Part shown: in pieces, positions 1 to 8,270 of the stretch | Position numbering within the stretch: the first letter of the stretch is position 1 | How the letters are laid out: each line of letters begins with the position of its first letter | Source: JAADHX01 sp964569385 | Lineage (GTDB): Bacteria; Actinomycetota; Acidimicrobiia; Acidimicrobiales; Poriferisodalaceae | Direction: 5' to 3' | DNA: 61,889 bases | Assembly (NCBI GenBank): GCA_964569385.1 | Contig: CAZMUM010000033.1 | Coordinates: forward strand, 1 to 61,889 | Program-made: the position numbers and the translations under genes | Notes under the pieces: model-generated | Seen by the model: only the letters and a program-made list of their open reading frames with translations | Database searches by the model: none | What the model was told of the DNA's origin: nothing

Positions 1-565
1 TGACTGCTTCGGCGGTCTGGTCGGCGTGCTCATGCTTCGCGTCAGCCAACAGTTCGAGCTTTGTGCGGGTTGACACTCGGGCTCTGGAGATCAGGTCGGC
101 CTGTTCTGTAGATATCTGCCCGCAAGCCAACGCATCGGCAATCTCGGGGTAGTCAGCCAACCTGGCTGCTCGACGCTCGGCATCACGCAGCTCACGTTTA
201 GAACGAGCCGCACCAGGATCGTCCCCACCATTACCGCTGTCGGGGCCAGCAGCGCCAGCACCACCGTCGGCATCGCTGGCGCCGTCGGGGCCGGCAGCAT
301 CAGGGTCAGAAGGGTTGTTGTCACACCCGTCATTTAGATTGTCGCTGTCTGGGTTGTTGTTGTTGTCGGGTTGGGGACGCGGTGCAGGATCAGCCGGTTT
401 GTTGCGTCCGTGAGTGATCACGGCACGAGCCTGCAAAGCAAACACCTCCTGACCATCAAGACGCGAACGATGAAAATGAATACCGTTCAAAATCTTGTCA
501 AGCGCGGTGATGTCAAACTGACTGAACTCCTCTTGTGTCAGATAAACAATCCCGCATCGATCCAT
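1..565 (-). CDS. DUF222 (13E12 repeat family) protein, N-terminal part; runs off the left edge
   Basis: Reading leftward from ATG at 565 there is an open frame of 188 codons with no stop before the window edge, so the C-terminal part, where an HNH nuclease domain usually sits, is missing. The N-terminus (MDRCGIVYLTQEEF) leads to a low-complexity Asn/Asp/Gly/Ala-rich stretch (about residues 70-125), then a helical region containing GQISTEQADLI. The same ISTEQAD block occurs in the gene at the right end of the window, so the two are paralogues. A TACAGT hexamer ends 6 nt before the ATG, suggesting a leaderless transcript. DUF222-HNH proteins are multicopy in actinobacteria; their role is uncertain. 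Confidence 0.8.
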   Translation of the reverse strand, partial: MDRCGIVYLTQEEFSQFDITALDKILNGIHFHRSRLDGQEVFALQARAVITHGRNKPADPAPRPQPDNNNNPDSDNLNDGCDNNPSDPDAAGPDGASDADGGAGAAGPDSGNGGDDPGAARSKRELRDAERRAARLADYPEIADALACGQISTEQADLISRARVSTRTKLELLADAKHEHADQTAEAV

Positions 566-608
566 ACCCACACTGTACCGAACACAACAAGTAATTCCAC
601 CTTGAATA

Positions 609-622
609 CGAACATATATTCG
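609..622. promoter_or_regulatory. Candidate LexA (SOS) box upstream of the DUF222 gene
   Basis: CGAACATATATTCG is a near-perfect dyad. It matches the actinobacterial SOS box form CGAAC-N4-GTTCG except for one base in the right half (ATTCG). It lies about 45 bp upstream of the DUF222 start and about 30 bp upstream of its putative -10 (TACAGT, 572-577 on the minus strand). From memory, several 13E12-family genes of Mycobacterium tuberculosis are LexA controlled, which makes the placement meaningful; that link is inference here. Confidence 0.45.
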
Positions 623-807
623 ATATTTGTGACATTATTTTACTTGGCCGTCGTACGACTCCATGTGGATCAAACGGCGAGCACCAGAACAACGCTTGGA
701 TCTCGGCCACGACACCGCACCCTCCATTGTCGAACTGAGCTATTGGATGGCAACAGAGCGCGTCGATCCCAGAGACGACCCGCGGCGACACGTCGAGCCA
801 GTGCCGA

Positions 808-2172
808 TCAACCCATGACGGAGCCGGTGGACTTAGCGTTGACTTCGCGGTTTCGGCTAAAGGCGCCCATATCAAGTTCGACGCCGGTGTGTATGCCGGT
901 GACCGTGAGCGGGTCGGTGTCGTGATCGTGTCCGTCGGTGACTGCGACGACCAGTTCGGCCATTAGGTGTGAGGCGACACAAGCGTTCTTGAACTGATTA
1001 CCGCTGGTGCCCATTACACAGTAGAAGCCGTCTAGATCGGTGCGATCGTAGATGGGGCCCCAATCGGTGCTGACGTCGTAGGCTTCGGCCAGACCTTTGC
1101 GTTGGTGGGGTATGCCGAAGTTGTCGATTCGTTTGGCCAATCGCATTGTTTGCCGCTCCCAGATGGGTTGGGTGACTTCGCGGTTCATGGTGTCGAGGTT
1201 GGTCACCCACTCGTGGCCGTCGCACTCGGGGTCTGTCGAGCCAATGAACACGTTGTTGCCGGCCGTTGGCCGAAAATAGATGCCCTGGTCGAGGTCGGTG
1301 AAGATGGTGCCGTCTCGTTCGAAGTCGACGCCAGGCGGAGACGGTGCGATGTGGGCCTCGTGGCGCATGGGTCTGGTGGTGATGTTCATGGTGTCGGTGA
1401 GCCCGGCCATTTCGACGAGGTTCGACGACCAGGGTCCGCCAACGTTGACCACTATCGGTGCGCTAATCGTCGAGCCGCCAACGAGCCCGACGCCGCTAAC
1501 TCGGCTGCGGTCGGGGGTTGTGGTTATCTCGTCAACTCGTGTTGTGAAAAGGAATCTGGCGCCGTGAGCCAGGGCGGCGGTATGGAGATTCTGGGCTACC
1601 AACTGGGGATCGTTGATGTAGCCGGCGTCTGGTGTTGACAGCGCCCCCAGATAGCTAGACGTTGGTTCGTCCCAAAACTGGTCGTCGTTTGGAAGGCAAG
1701 GCCCACCATATGTTCCGAGCCCGATGAAAGGGAACCGTTCGACGACCTCAGCGGGGCTTAGATTTTGGAAGGGAACACCCGCCGCGGTAAGGGTTTGTTC
1801 GTATAGGTCGCAGAGCCCGTCGTCGTGACGCAAGAAGCACAGCCCTGTTGAGATCTTCTTAGCGATGCCGTTCTCATGAGCCACCGTAGATTCCGATGGC
1901 AGCCGCACGTGATCGGTGAAGTTCTTCCAGTAGCCGTTGCCTTCCCAGGCAAGGCGTACACCTTCGACAGTCGAGTAGTTGAAACGAACTATTGCCCCTG
2001 AGCTAGAGGTCGACCCAAGCCCAGGCGCCGACAACATCTCGACCACAATCACGTCGAGCCCTCGCTTCGACAACTCAAAGGCCACGCCACAACCGAACAC
2101 ACCAGCCCCAATCACCACGACGTCCGCTGTCTGGTTACCGCTACCGGTTTGAGAGTTGAGCGAGTGTGCCAT
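808..2172 (-). CDS. FAD-dependent oxidoreductase (D-amino acid/sarcosine oxidase family)
   Basis: A 454-residue flavoenzyme of the DAO fold. The N-terminus carries the dinucleotide-binding motif VVIGAGVFGCGVAFELSKRG (about residues 19-38), followed by an acidic strand end (VVEM) and an SSSGAIVRFNYS segment typical of glycine/sarcosine-oxidase-like proteins. The C-terminal part has the expected FAD-contacting stretch YCVMGTSGNQFKNA. The family oxidises amines or amino acids to imines with release of H2O2 or electron transfer; the substrate cannot be read from sequence. Start is ATG at 2172, preceded by TAGGAT ending exactly 6 nt upstream, consistent with a leaderless mRNA. No partner subunit genes are adjacent. 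Confidence 0.85.
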   Translation of the reverse strand: MAHSLNSQTGSGNQTADVVVIGAGVFGCGVAFELSKRGLDVIVVEMLSAPGLGSTSSSGAIVRFNYSTVEGVRLAWEGNGYWKNFTDHVRLPSESTVAHENGIAKKISTGLCFLRHDDGLCDLYEQTLTAAGVPFQNLSPAEVVERFPFIGLGTYGGPCLPNDDQFWDEPTSSYLGALSTPDAGYINDPQLVAQNLHTAALAHGARFLFTTRVDEITTTPDRSRVSGVGLVGGSTISAPIVVNVGGPWSSNLVEMAGLTDTMNITTRPMRHEAHIAPSPPGVDFERDGTIFTDLDQGIYFRPTAGNNVFIGSTDPECDGHEWVTNLDTMNREVTQPIWERQTMRLAKRIDNFGIPHQRKGLAEAYDVSTDWGPIYDRTDLDGFYCVMGTSGNQFKNACVASHLMAELVVAVTDGHDHDTDPLTVTGIHTGVELDMGAFSRNREVNAKSTGSVMG

Positions 2173-2340
2173 TGCCCAATCCTAGGCGGGCTGCGGTACA
2201 CCCTATTGTCCACCTCGTACCGACAACCGTACGTTGTTCTGGTGTTGGCAACCTTGAGACAGCGGGGAGCTTCGATCTCGGTGAAGGCTGCGTACGACTA
2301 GGGCTGTGTTCAGAGAGTTAGCCTGTCGCAGTCACTAGAA

Positions 2341-2751
2341 CTAGACGAGATTGCTTGCTCGTCGGGTTCTTCGGACCCCTGCCGCGGCCAGAACTTTGGC
2401 TTCGACGTTCATTTCCCTCCACGCCGCATAGCTGATCCCCTTACTTTCGCTGTACTCGTTGGCGCATTCCACGAAGTCGGCCTCCAAGGTTGCCATGTCA
2501 ATCTGTGGCACGGCCTCAAGGTGGTCAAGTTCGGCCTGGAGTTCGATCCGTTCTTGAACTAGTTGAAGCTGGATTAGCGGCGATGCCTTCACCAGTTCGG
2601 CGGCGATACTTTCGAGCCGAGACCGGATGGACTCAGTTGTTCGTCGTCTACCTCGGCGAGGGGCGTTAGCCTCAAGCGCCGACAGATATGTCTTGACAAC
2701 GGTGGCAACCTCGCGGCCGCGAGCCAGGGCGTCTTTGTGTTCTGGGGTCAT
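2341..2751 (-). CDS. Conserved hypothetical actinobacterial protein
   Basis: A small, charged, mostly helical protein of 136 residues. The N-terminal half contains a basic RRGRRRTTESIRSRL stretch and a long amphipathic helix rich in Glu and Leu (about residues 45-80). The C-terminal block GISYAAWREMNVEAKVLAAAGV resembles a recurrent C-terminal motif I recall from uncharacterised actinobacterial proteins. There is no signal peptide or membrane segment. I chose ATG 2751; a TTG two codons upstream is possible. No function can be assigned. Confidence 0.7.
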   Translation of the reverse strand: MTPEHKDALARGREVATVVKTYLSALEANAPRRGRRRTTESIRSRLESIAAELVKASPLIQLQLVQERIELQAELDHLEAVPQIDMATLEADFVECANEYSESKGISYAAWREMNVEAKVLAAAGVRRTRRASNLV

Positions 2752-3331
2752 CGCCAACTCTCAACTTCGTAACACGGTGACACGTGTACGTCGATTTGCC
2801 ACCGTCCAACGGCTATCTAGGTTAGCGGGTCGACACTTCCCACCGGGGACAACGGCAGCGCCCAAGCGTCTCGCCTAGTAGTGCCAGTGGGCCTCCCTAC
2901 TGCACTACCGGTATCGGTCGGGTGCAAGGTCGGGGATTTGGAACGCGGCGACTGGGTTTCTCAATTGCTGTGGCAGAGGTCGCTTTACTCGGTGCATCGT
3001 GTGCTAACGACGAGGTGGGAACGGTCTGTGTTTTGGAGTTGGTCGATCTCGAGTTGCCGGTGCCGCGTATCCAAGGGGCTCAACCTCCTCGTCCCGCCAG
3101 AACTCAAAGCGACCTCGCCGGCGGGGCTCTCCTAAACATCCGAGTGTTTCGCACTCTTAGGCTCCTCATCAGACCCGCCGATATCAGTCACGCTGAGGTC
3201 TGGCCATGACGGAGTTTTCGGCCCCACAGGTCACGAGGGTGCCTAGGTTCGGGTTCTACGTATCTAGAGCGGGTACCATCTTGGCTGTGCACCCTCGCCT
3301 TGGGAGCTCCTCTAGGAGCGCTTGGGCGCAG
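2752..3331. other. Gene-poor stretch, no supported gene
   Basis: About 580 bp between a leftward gene and a rightward lipoprotein gene. Short open frames here lack family-like sequence. An imperfect hairpin around 2878-2908 (GTAGTGC pairing with GCACTAC) is the only structure I noticed. Presumably this holds the promoters of both flanking genes. Confidence 0.5.
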
Positions 3332-4156
3332 ATGGCGGTTCCGTCGAGGGCGGTAGCCCTGGCGATCATCTCATTGTTTCTGTTGGCAGCGTGCGGGGTC
3401 AGCGCCGTCGACGATGAGGCGCAGCGCTCGCCTTTCGTTGAGCGGTTCGGGATACCGAGGAACTCCAGTGAGGCTCTTGCTTTCGCTACAACTGTCCACG
3501 ACGAGGCCCAGGACGGAGTGGTTGAGTGCATGGCAGCTGCGGGGTTTCAGTACAGGTCGACGCCTTACGGGGATTTCTCAATGATTTCGAGTTCGTCGAG
3601 TCTGAGTCTTTACGAGAGTCTTTCGAATCGGGAACGGTTTGGGTTTGGCATTACGACCGATGTGGCAGCGCCGGTTCTCCCGGACGACCCGAACGTCGAT
3701 CTCTACTTTTCGCTGAGCGTGGACGAGCAGAACGCGTGGAACGCTGAGCTGTATGGCGAGGGATTCGACTCATTGGTGCAAGAGCCCGATGGTCAGATCG
3801 CGCAAGGGTGCTTAGCCCAAGCGGAGACGGACGTGCTGGAACGCACTGGCCGATACGTCTCGACTGAAGTCCGATCTGAGTTTACGGAAATGGAGGAACG
3901 GGTTGCCGCGGATCCGTCTGTGGTCGCAGCCACGACAGCTTGGAGCGAATGCGCCACCCAAGCCGATTTTCCGCTTGCCTCTCCGAAAGACGCACGCGCT
4001 GATCTGCTGGGACGCATCGGTGAGCCTGGGCTGGATCCTGAGTGCGAGATCGATCTGGCCGTCGGCATCTACGAGTGTGATCAGGAATTCCTTGATGCTG
4101 AGTCGGCCGCTCGTTCGCGTGAGGACCAACGCGTCCTTGACTTGTTCGACGAGTGA
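3332..4156 (+). CDS. Predicted secreted lipoprotein of unknown function
   Basis: From ATG 3332 the protein starts MAVPSRAVALAIISLFLLAAC, a lipoprotein signal peptide with lipobox LAAC (Cys21), so the product should be lipid-anchored on the outer face of the membrane. The open frame extends upstream to 3206, but that extension is not protein-like and would bury the signal peptide. The mature part (about 250 residues) is acidic and has several Cys residues (VECMAAAG, QGCLAQA, WSECATQ, PECEIDL, YECDQEF) that may form disulfides. The gene stands alone. I do not recognise a functional family; ORFs of this type are frequent as orphan lipoproteins in actinobacteria. Confidence 0.75.
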   Translation: MAVPSRAVALAIISLFLLAACGVSAVDDEAQRSPFVERFGIPRNSSEALAFATTVHDEAQDGVVECMAAAGFQYRSTPYGDFSMISSSSSLSLYESLSNRERFGFGITTDVAAPVLPDDPNVDLYFSLSVDEQNAWNAELYGEGFDSLVQEPDGQIAQGCLAQAETDVLERTGRYVSTEVRSEFTEMEERVAADPSVVAATTAWSECATQADFPLASPKDARADLLGRIGEPGLDPECEIDLAVGIYECDQEFLDAESAARSREDQRVLDLFDE

Positions 4157-4616
4157 CGGCTGATCATCGAGGTTGAGTTGACTTCCTGATCCCACAGATG
4201 CGGAATTCGGCTCGGCCCAGGCCAGCGAAGGTGTCGATGGCGGATCAGTGCGAGAGGCCCGCCCGTAGATGAGTTGCCTCGATTCGCTTGGGGTTGGCCT
4301 TCTCGAGTCGTAACCCGGGTGGATTTATCTGCTGTGGCGTGGATCTGAGAGTGGAGAGCGCACAGCGATCGGACTTAAGGAGTGCCCGCCACGGCTCCAC
4401 CGTCACCCGGAGGCATTTCGACCACAGTCATGCTCGACATCGATCCCCAAACAACGCGACCACTCCGCGATGGCTGTGAACAATGACGAGGCGGTGGCTC
4501 ACACCGAGGGCCAGTTGCGTGTCGGCACCCTCGGGGGTGATGCGCGGGTCGGCAACCTGGATGCCCGGTATGTCAAATCAGCGATGACACAGGACAAGAC
4601 CTCGTAACGCTGGCCT
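4157..4616. other. Intergenic region between convergent genes
   Basis: About 460 bp separating the ends of the lipoprotein gene and the LysE-type gene. Short frames here look random. I see no strong hairpin terminator, RNA gene or repeat. Confidence 0.45.
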
Positions 4617-5243
4617 CTAGCTTGTGAAAAGTTTGTATGAGGCGTAGCTGAAGAAGACCCCGGTGGCGGCTTCGAAGCGTCGGCGCAATCTGCGATATCC
4701 AGCTGCAACGCGCGCTGCTGAGAACGCTTGGGCGTAGCTGAGGTGCATTACGATTGAGAGGCTCGTCAAGAGCCCGACGATGATCGCAGCAACCCACCAG
4801 GGGGCTTGGTTGCTCAGGCCGAGTGTCATGATCGCGATCCAGCTGATAGCTGCCTTGGGATTGGTCATCTGGATGGACAGCCCGCGACGGAACAGAACGA
4901 TTGAAGACTCGCCTTCGTGGGCCAGGGCAGCAGCGGACTCAGGCGAGTCAGGGCGAGCAGCGGAGCGGAACGCTTTGAATGCGAGCCACGCCAGGTAGAT
5001 TCCGCCGACGAGTTTCATGATTGTGACGAAACCCGCATAACGAGCGATGATCGAGCTGAGCCCCACCGCTGCGAGTGTGCTCCAAAGGAAAGAGCCGCTG
5101 GCTATTCCAAGGGCTACGGAGCGCCCAGCCGTTCGGCCGCGCGCCAAGGAGGTGGCGATGACCGCCATGATGTTTGGTCCGGGACTCACGATTCCGACGG
5201 CGAACGCCCCGAAGGCCAAACCGATGTTTTGCCAATACTCCAC
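4617..5243 (-). CDS. LysE/RhtB family amino acid exporter
   Basis: A 208-residue membrane protein with about six hydrophobic segments. The hallmark SPGPN near the N-terminus (GIVSPGPNIMAV) is followed by an SVALGIASGSF stretch, as in LysE/RhtB exporters of amino acids or homoserine lactones. I place the start at GTG 5243 because AGAGGAG lies 5 nt upstream and the product then has the usual family length. The frame stays open to 5366, but that extension is hydrophilic and unrelated. The substrate is unknown. It is divergent from the TetR gene at 5650 across a 400-bp spacer. Confidence 0.85.
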   Translation of the reverse strand: MEYWQNIGLAFGAFAVGIVSPGPNIMAVIATSLARGRTAGRSVALGIASGSFLWSTLAAVGLSSIIARYAGFVTIMKLVGGIYLAWLAFKAFRSAARPDSPESAAALAHEGESSIVLFRRGLSIQMTNPKAAISWIAIMTLGLSNQAPWWVAAIIVGLLTSLSIVMHLSYAQAFSAARVAAGYRRLRRRFEAATGVFFSYASYKLFTS

Positions 5244-5604
5244 GATGTCTCCTCTGGCCCGATGCGCTGGCGACTGAGCCAAGACCGTAGGCAGCCGACG
5301 TTTCGGCTCGCCCCGAAATCTCGACTCGGTGGCTTGCTTCCGGAGCCATCGAAATGAGTCAGACACACAAGGGTTGTTTCATTCATGCCGACCTCAGCGC
5401 AACGACCGGTCTGCCCGGCTGTCCAAGCTCACCGGATCCACGGCTGTCAAGTTACCTTGATGTGGGCGTCGAGTGGGCCGTCGCCTGCTTCTCTATCATC
5501 AAAAGAGGAATTTGAGGCCTGACCACGACGGTTTGCCTCGGTGAATAGTAGGTGTCTAGGTTTGCGGTGTCGATTCGGTAGGTGCCGCAGCTTGCCCGGA
5601 GAAC

Positions 5605-5632
5605 GTTTTAGAGTGAGTAATCACTCTAAAAC
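5605..5632. promoter_or_regulatory. Palindromic TetR-type operator
   Basis: A 28-bp inverted repeat: GTTTTAGAGTGA and its exact complement TCACTCTAAAAC flank the 4-nt spacer GTAA. It ends 17 bp before the GTG start of the TetR gene, a position that would block its promoter. The size and symmetry fit binding of two half-sites by a TetR-family dimer, so autoregulation of the TetR-SDR operon is likely. Confidence 0.7.
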
Positions 5633-5649
5633 CGCAGTATGCTGTTCGT

Positions 5650-6231
5650 GTGGCCCGGCCCAAAGAGCACAAACCCGAAACGATCCTGTTAGCTGCGCTA
5701 TCGGTGTTCCACGAAGAGGGGGTCACCGTTTCCACAGCCCGCATCGCCAAGGCAGCGGGTGTCTCCAATGGCTCGCTCTTCAACTACTTCCCAACAAAGC
5801 AGGCGCTCATCGATGCGCTATACGTATCGATCAAGTCCGAGATGGCAGCGGCCGTCGGCGAACCTGATCATGCCAAGCCCATCGAGCACCGCGTCCGACA
5901 GATCTGGGATCGGTGGTTCGAATGGGCGAGAGACAACCGCGAGGCTCATCACGTTATGAACCTGCTGCACCAAGCCGGCCTGGCGAGCGCCGATGCCCAG
6001 GCAGTCGGAAACCAACACTTCGAGGGATCGGTGGCGGTGTTCGATGAAGCGCTGGCCGCAGGCGTTCTCGTCGATCTACCGATCGACTACCTGGGCGCGC
6101 TTGTTCAACAACAGATCGACCAAGCCGTCGTCTCTGAGCTGGACGACCATCAGGCCGAAGTCGCCTTCGGCGTGCTGTGGAACGGCATTACTCGAAACTC
6201 AAACCCACCATCTACAAAGGCATCACAATGA
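5650..6231 (+). CDS. TetR/AcrR family transcriptional regulator
   Basis: A 193-residue protein of normal TetR size. The N-terminal DNA-binding domain (residues 1-50) shows ILLAALSVFHEEGVTVST, then the recognition segment VSNGSLFNYFPTKQALIDAL, a classic TetR helix-turn-helix. The remaining residues form the helical ligand-binding domain. Start is GTG 5650. The stop codon overlaps the ATG of the following SDR gene (ATGA), so the two are translationally coupled. This suggests the regulator controls that enzyme and responds to its substrate or product. The operator palindrome at 5605-5632 supports autoregulation. Confidence 0.88.
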   Translation: MARPKEHKPETILLAALSVFHEEGVTVSTARIAKAAGVSNGSLFNYFPTKQALIDALYVSIKSEMAAAVGEPDHAKPIEHRVRQIWDRWFEWARDNREAHHVMNLLHQAGLASADAQAVGNQHFEGSVAVFDEALAAGVLVDLPIDYLGALVQQQIDQAVVSELDDHQAEVAFGVLWNGITRNSNPPSTKASQ

Positions 6232-7235
6232 CGAACACATCAGCGAAACACTTTCCGTCTTTCCGATCGGGCCTCCCGTCGATGGCGGGTAAAACGGTGG
6301 TTATCACCGGGACGACATCAGGCACCGGCAAGATCGCAGCGACCACCGTTGCCGAGCTCGGAGCGAGGGTGCTCGTGCTCAACCGAGCATCTGAGCGATC
6401 CAGCGCAAGCTTCGCTGAACTTGCCGCAGCGCACCCCGACGCCGATCTTCACAACGTTGAGTGTGACCTGCAGTCCTTCGCCTCGGTGCAGGCTGCGGCG
6501 GAACACGTTGCCGAGCTGTGCCCCGACGGCGTTCACGTACTCTGCAACAACGCCGGGGTAATGGCCCTCGGCGATACAGCGACTGGCGATGGCTTCGACG
6601 TGCAGATGCAGACCAACCATCTCTCACACTTTCTGCTCACCAGGGAGCTGATGCCGCTGCTCGAACTAGCCGCAGAAGCCGCCGGCGACGCCAGGATCGT
6701 GAATCACTCCAGCATCGCTCGGATGACTCCGAGTAAGACGCTCCAGGCCAAGTTCTTGGAGCGTAAGGGCGGGCAGCTCGGAGGCGACGGATCCAGAATT
6801 CAAAACATGTTGCTCCGTGGACCGCGCTGGCTCCGCTACAACCAGTCCAAGCTCGCCAATGCAGCCTTCAGCGCCGCACTTCACCACCGGCTGCAGAGCA
6901 ACGGTTCCAGCGTCAAGGCGCTCGTCGCTCACCCCGGTTTTTCCAATACCCACCTCCAACAGAACTCGGTGAAGGAGGGCGGGATGGGAAGTCTCTTTAC
7001 CGGGGTAATGATGCGGTTCAGCCAGAGCCCCGAGGACGGAGCTATGGGCATCCTGAGCGGTATCTGTCTACCGGATGTAAAATCCGGCCAGTTCTACGGA
7101 CCGGGAAGCGGCGCAATGGCGATGAGGGGGAAGGCTGAACCCTTCGCTCTCGAGACGTACTACGACAACGATCAGACCCGTGACCTCCTGTGGCAAAAGA
7201 GTGAAGAGGCCGTCGGTGGCGCCTTCACCATTTGA
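6228..7235 (+). CDS. Short-chain dehydrogenase/reductase (retinol dehydrogenase/WWOX-like)
   Basis: An NAD(P)-dependent SDR of 335 residues. It has the Rossmann motif TGTTSGTGK (about residues 28-36), the NNAG motif (LCNNAGVMAL), the catalytic Ser in VNHSS and the YNQSK active-site motif. The long form with a C-terminal extension resembles RDH/WW-domain-oxidoreductase-like SDRs. The start at ATG 6228 overlaps the TetR stop (ATGA) and has AAAGG 8 nt upstream; the frame extends to 6177 but that would run into the TetR gene. Substrate unknown; probably a lipid alcohol, aldehyde or xenobiotic controlled by the adjacent TetR protein. Confidence 0.85.
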   Translation: MTNTSAKHFPSFRSGLPSMAGKTVVITGTTSGTGKIAATTVAELGARVLVLNRASERSSASFAELAAAHPDADLHNVECDLQSFASVQAAAEHVAELCPDGVHVLCNNAGVMALGDTATGDGFDVQMQTNHLSHFLLTRELMPLLELAAEAAGDARIVNHSSIARMTPSKTLQAKFLERKGGQLGGDGSRIQNMLLRGPRWLRYNQSKLANAAFSAALHHRLQSNGSSVKALVAHPGFSNTHLQQNSVKEGGMGSLFTGVMMRFSQSPEDGAMGILSGICLPDVKSGQFYGPGSGAMAMRGKAEPFALETYYDNDQTRDLLWQKSEEAVGGAFTI

Positions 7236-7571
7236 GAGCTAGCCGATCACAGAATCACGTTCTGCGATTCGCGGCCCTAAGAGCTGCCACGACAAAACGC
7301 TACGCCCTCGTCGCCAACGATGCTGCCTGCTCCAACAGCACTCACGGCCGCCCGGTTCGAGGCTCGCGTACAGCCTCATCTACCTGACCCCTCCAGTCAC
7401 CCTTGTCCAGCCATGGCTGATGTTCGGAGAACCCTGAGGGTGCCGGAAACTCGTCCGTGTTCTCTGGCCTGGGGTTTCGCGGGATGTCAGTCGAAAGCGG
7501 CGGCGCTGTAAGAGCACCAAGTATTCGATTTACTGATATGGGGCATTCGGCCCCCTCAAGACTGACCCCAG
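7236..7571. other. Intergenic region without a supported gene
   Basis: About 340 bp between the SDR gene and the palindromic promoter of the toxin-like gene. Open frames here are shadows or upstream extensions. I see no conserved element before the palindrome at 7572. Confidence 0.45.
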
Positions 7572-7607
7572 CCAACGGATCGTCAACATATGTTGACGAT
7601 CCGTTGG
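7572..7607. promoter_or_regulatory. Perfect 36-bp palindrome overlapping a promoter
   Basis: The sequence reads CCAACGGATCGTCAACAT followed by its exact reverse complement, with no mismatch. The right half contains TTGACG (7593-7598), which sits 17 bp upstream of TACTCT (7616-7621). Together these look like a complete -35/-10 promoter whose -35 lies inside the palindrome. The putative -10 ends 6 nt before GTG 7628. This arrangement is typical of an autorepressed toxin-antitoxin promoter. Confidence 0.75.
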
Positions 7608-7627
7608 TTTGTTGGTACTCTGTGGAT

Positions 7628-7864
7628 GTGGACATCGAGACAAGCGCTCGCAAACATGGTGTCCCGGACAGGGACATGATTCACGCACTACGACATCACT
7701 GGAGGGCATTCGAGACTGACGACCCGGCTGTGACCATGTTCGTTGGTCCGTCGACGGCTGCAGAGCCACTCGAGGTTGGGGTAGTGACCGACGAAGAGGG
7801 AACGGCAATCATCCACGCGATGGTCGCTCGCCCGAAGTTCCTGAAGGGATGGTGGAACAAGTGA
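7628..7864 (+). CDS. Small protein, probable toxin of a toxin-antitoxin-like pair
   Basis: A 78-residue protein (DIETSARKHGV...VGVVTDEEGTAIIHAMVARPKFLKGWW). The pattern S-A-R-K-H-G-V near the N-terminus and I-H-A-M-x-x-R-P-K-F near the C-terminus resembles a small actinobacterial family sometimes annotated as toxins; the activity is not established to my knowledge. GTG 7628 is chosen because the -10 hexamer TACTCT ends 6 nt upstream (leaderless); GTG 7622 is an alternative. The frame is open back to 7457, but that extension runs through the palindrome. It overlaps the next gene by 4 nt (GTGA). Confidence 0.65.
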   Translation: MDIETSARKHGVPDRDMIHALRHHWRAFETDDPAVTMFVGPSTAAEPLEVGVVTDEEGTAIIHAMVARPKFLKGWWNK

Positions 7865-8124
7865 CGAATACACGTGCACAGCGCGCCGAGGCCCTCGAAG
7901 CCTGGGCCGACCGCATTGACTCCGCAGTCTTGAAAGAAGCGGACACTGAGACGCTGAGAGCGATCGCAGAGTTGGCCGAGACGCGTAACGGCGTAGACGA
8001 GCAGTTGACAGACGCTGTGCGTTCAGCGCGCCATGCCCACCGCAGTTGGTCAGAGATCGGGGCGATGCTGGGCGTTTCCAAACAAGCGGCGCAACGTAAG
8101 TACGGCCCCAAGATCTCCGCGTAG
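7861..8124 (+). CDS. Small helix-turn-helix protein, probable antitoxin
   Basis: An 87-residue, mainly helical protein. The C-terminal segment SWSEIGAMLGVSKQAAQRKYG is a clear helix-turn-helix of the type seen in small actinobacterial DNA-binding proteins. The N-terminal 60 residues are acidic and helical and could bind the partner. The GTG start at 7861 overlaps the stop of the upstream toxin-like gene, so translation is coupled. The HTH makes it the natural repressor of the 36-bp palindrome upstream. The toxin-first order is the less common one for TA operons. The role is inferred from context. Confidence 0.65.
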   Translation: MTNTRAQRAEALEAWADRIDSAVLKEADTETLRAIAELAETRNGVDEQLTDAVRSARHAHRSWSEIGAMLGVSKQAAQRKYGPKISA

Positions 8125-8162
8125 TCCGAGCCAAGGGGTGTCGCCGTGCTAATGGTTTGCTA

Positions 8163-8269
8163 ACGGCATCTAGCGTCCCTGAGCGGCATCTAGCGGTAGG
8201 GAGCGGATTGGGCCGTCGCTAGATGCCGCTCAGGGACGCTGGTTACCGCTAGACGTCGCTGGATGCCGT
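8163..8269. repeat. Nested inverted-repeat cluster of a 12-mer (CGGCATCTAGCG)
   Basis: The 12-mer CGGCATCTAGCG occurs twice in direct orientation (near 8165 and 8184) and three times inverted with 0-2 changes (near 8217, 8248 and 8257). The two inner units belong to a perfect 24-bp inverted repeat, 8172-8195 against 8217-8240, separated by 21 nt. The outer units can form a second, larger stem. The element lies between the antitoxin-like gene and the CoA-transferase gene. It may act as a terminator, a cruciform or a protein-binding array. Confidence 0.75.
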
Positions 8270-8270
8270 G

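Noticed and set aside
371..925. 184-residue plus-strand ORF
   Set aside because: It lies antisense to the DUF222 gene and its promoter region, with low-complexity sequence and no family features.
3206..3331. Start of the lipoprotein at 3206
   Set aside because: It would place 42 residues before a clear signal peptide and lipobox; ATG 3332 fits better.
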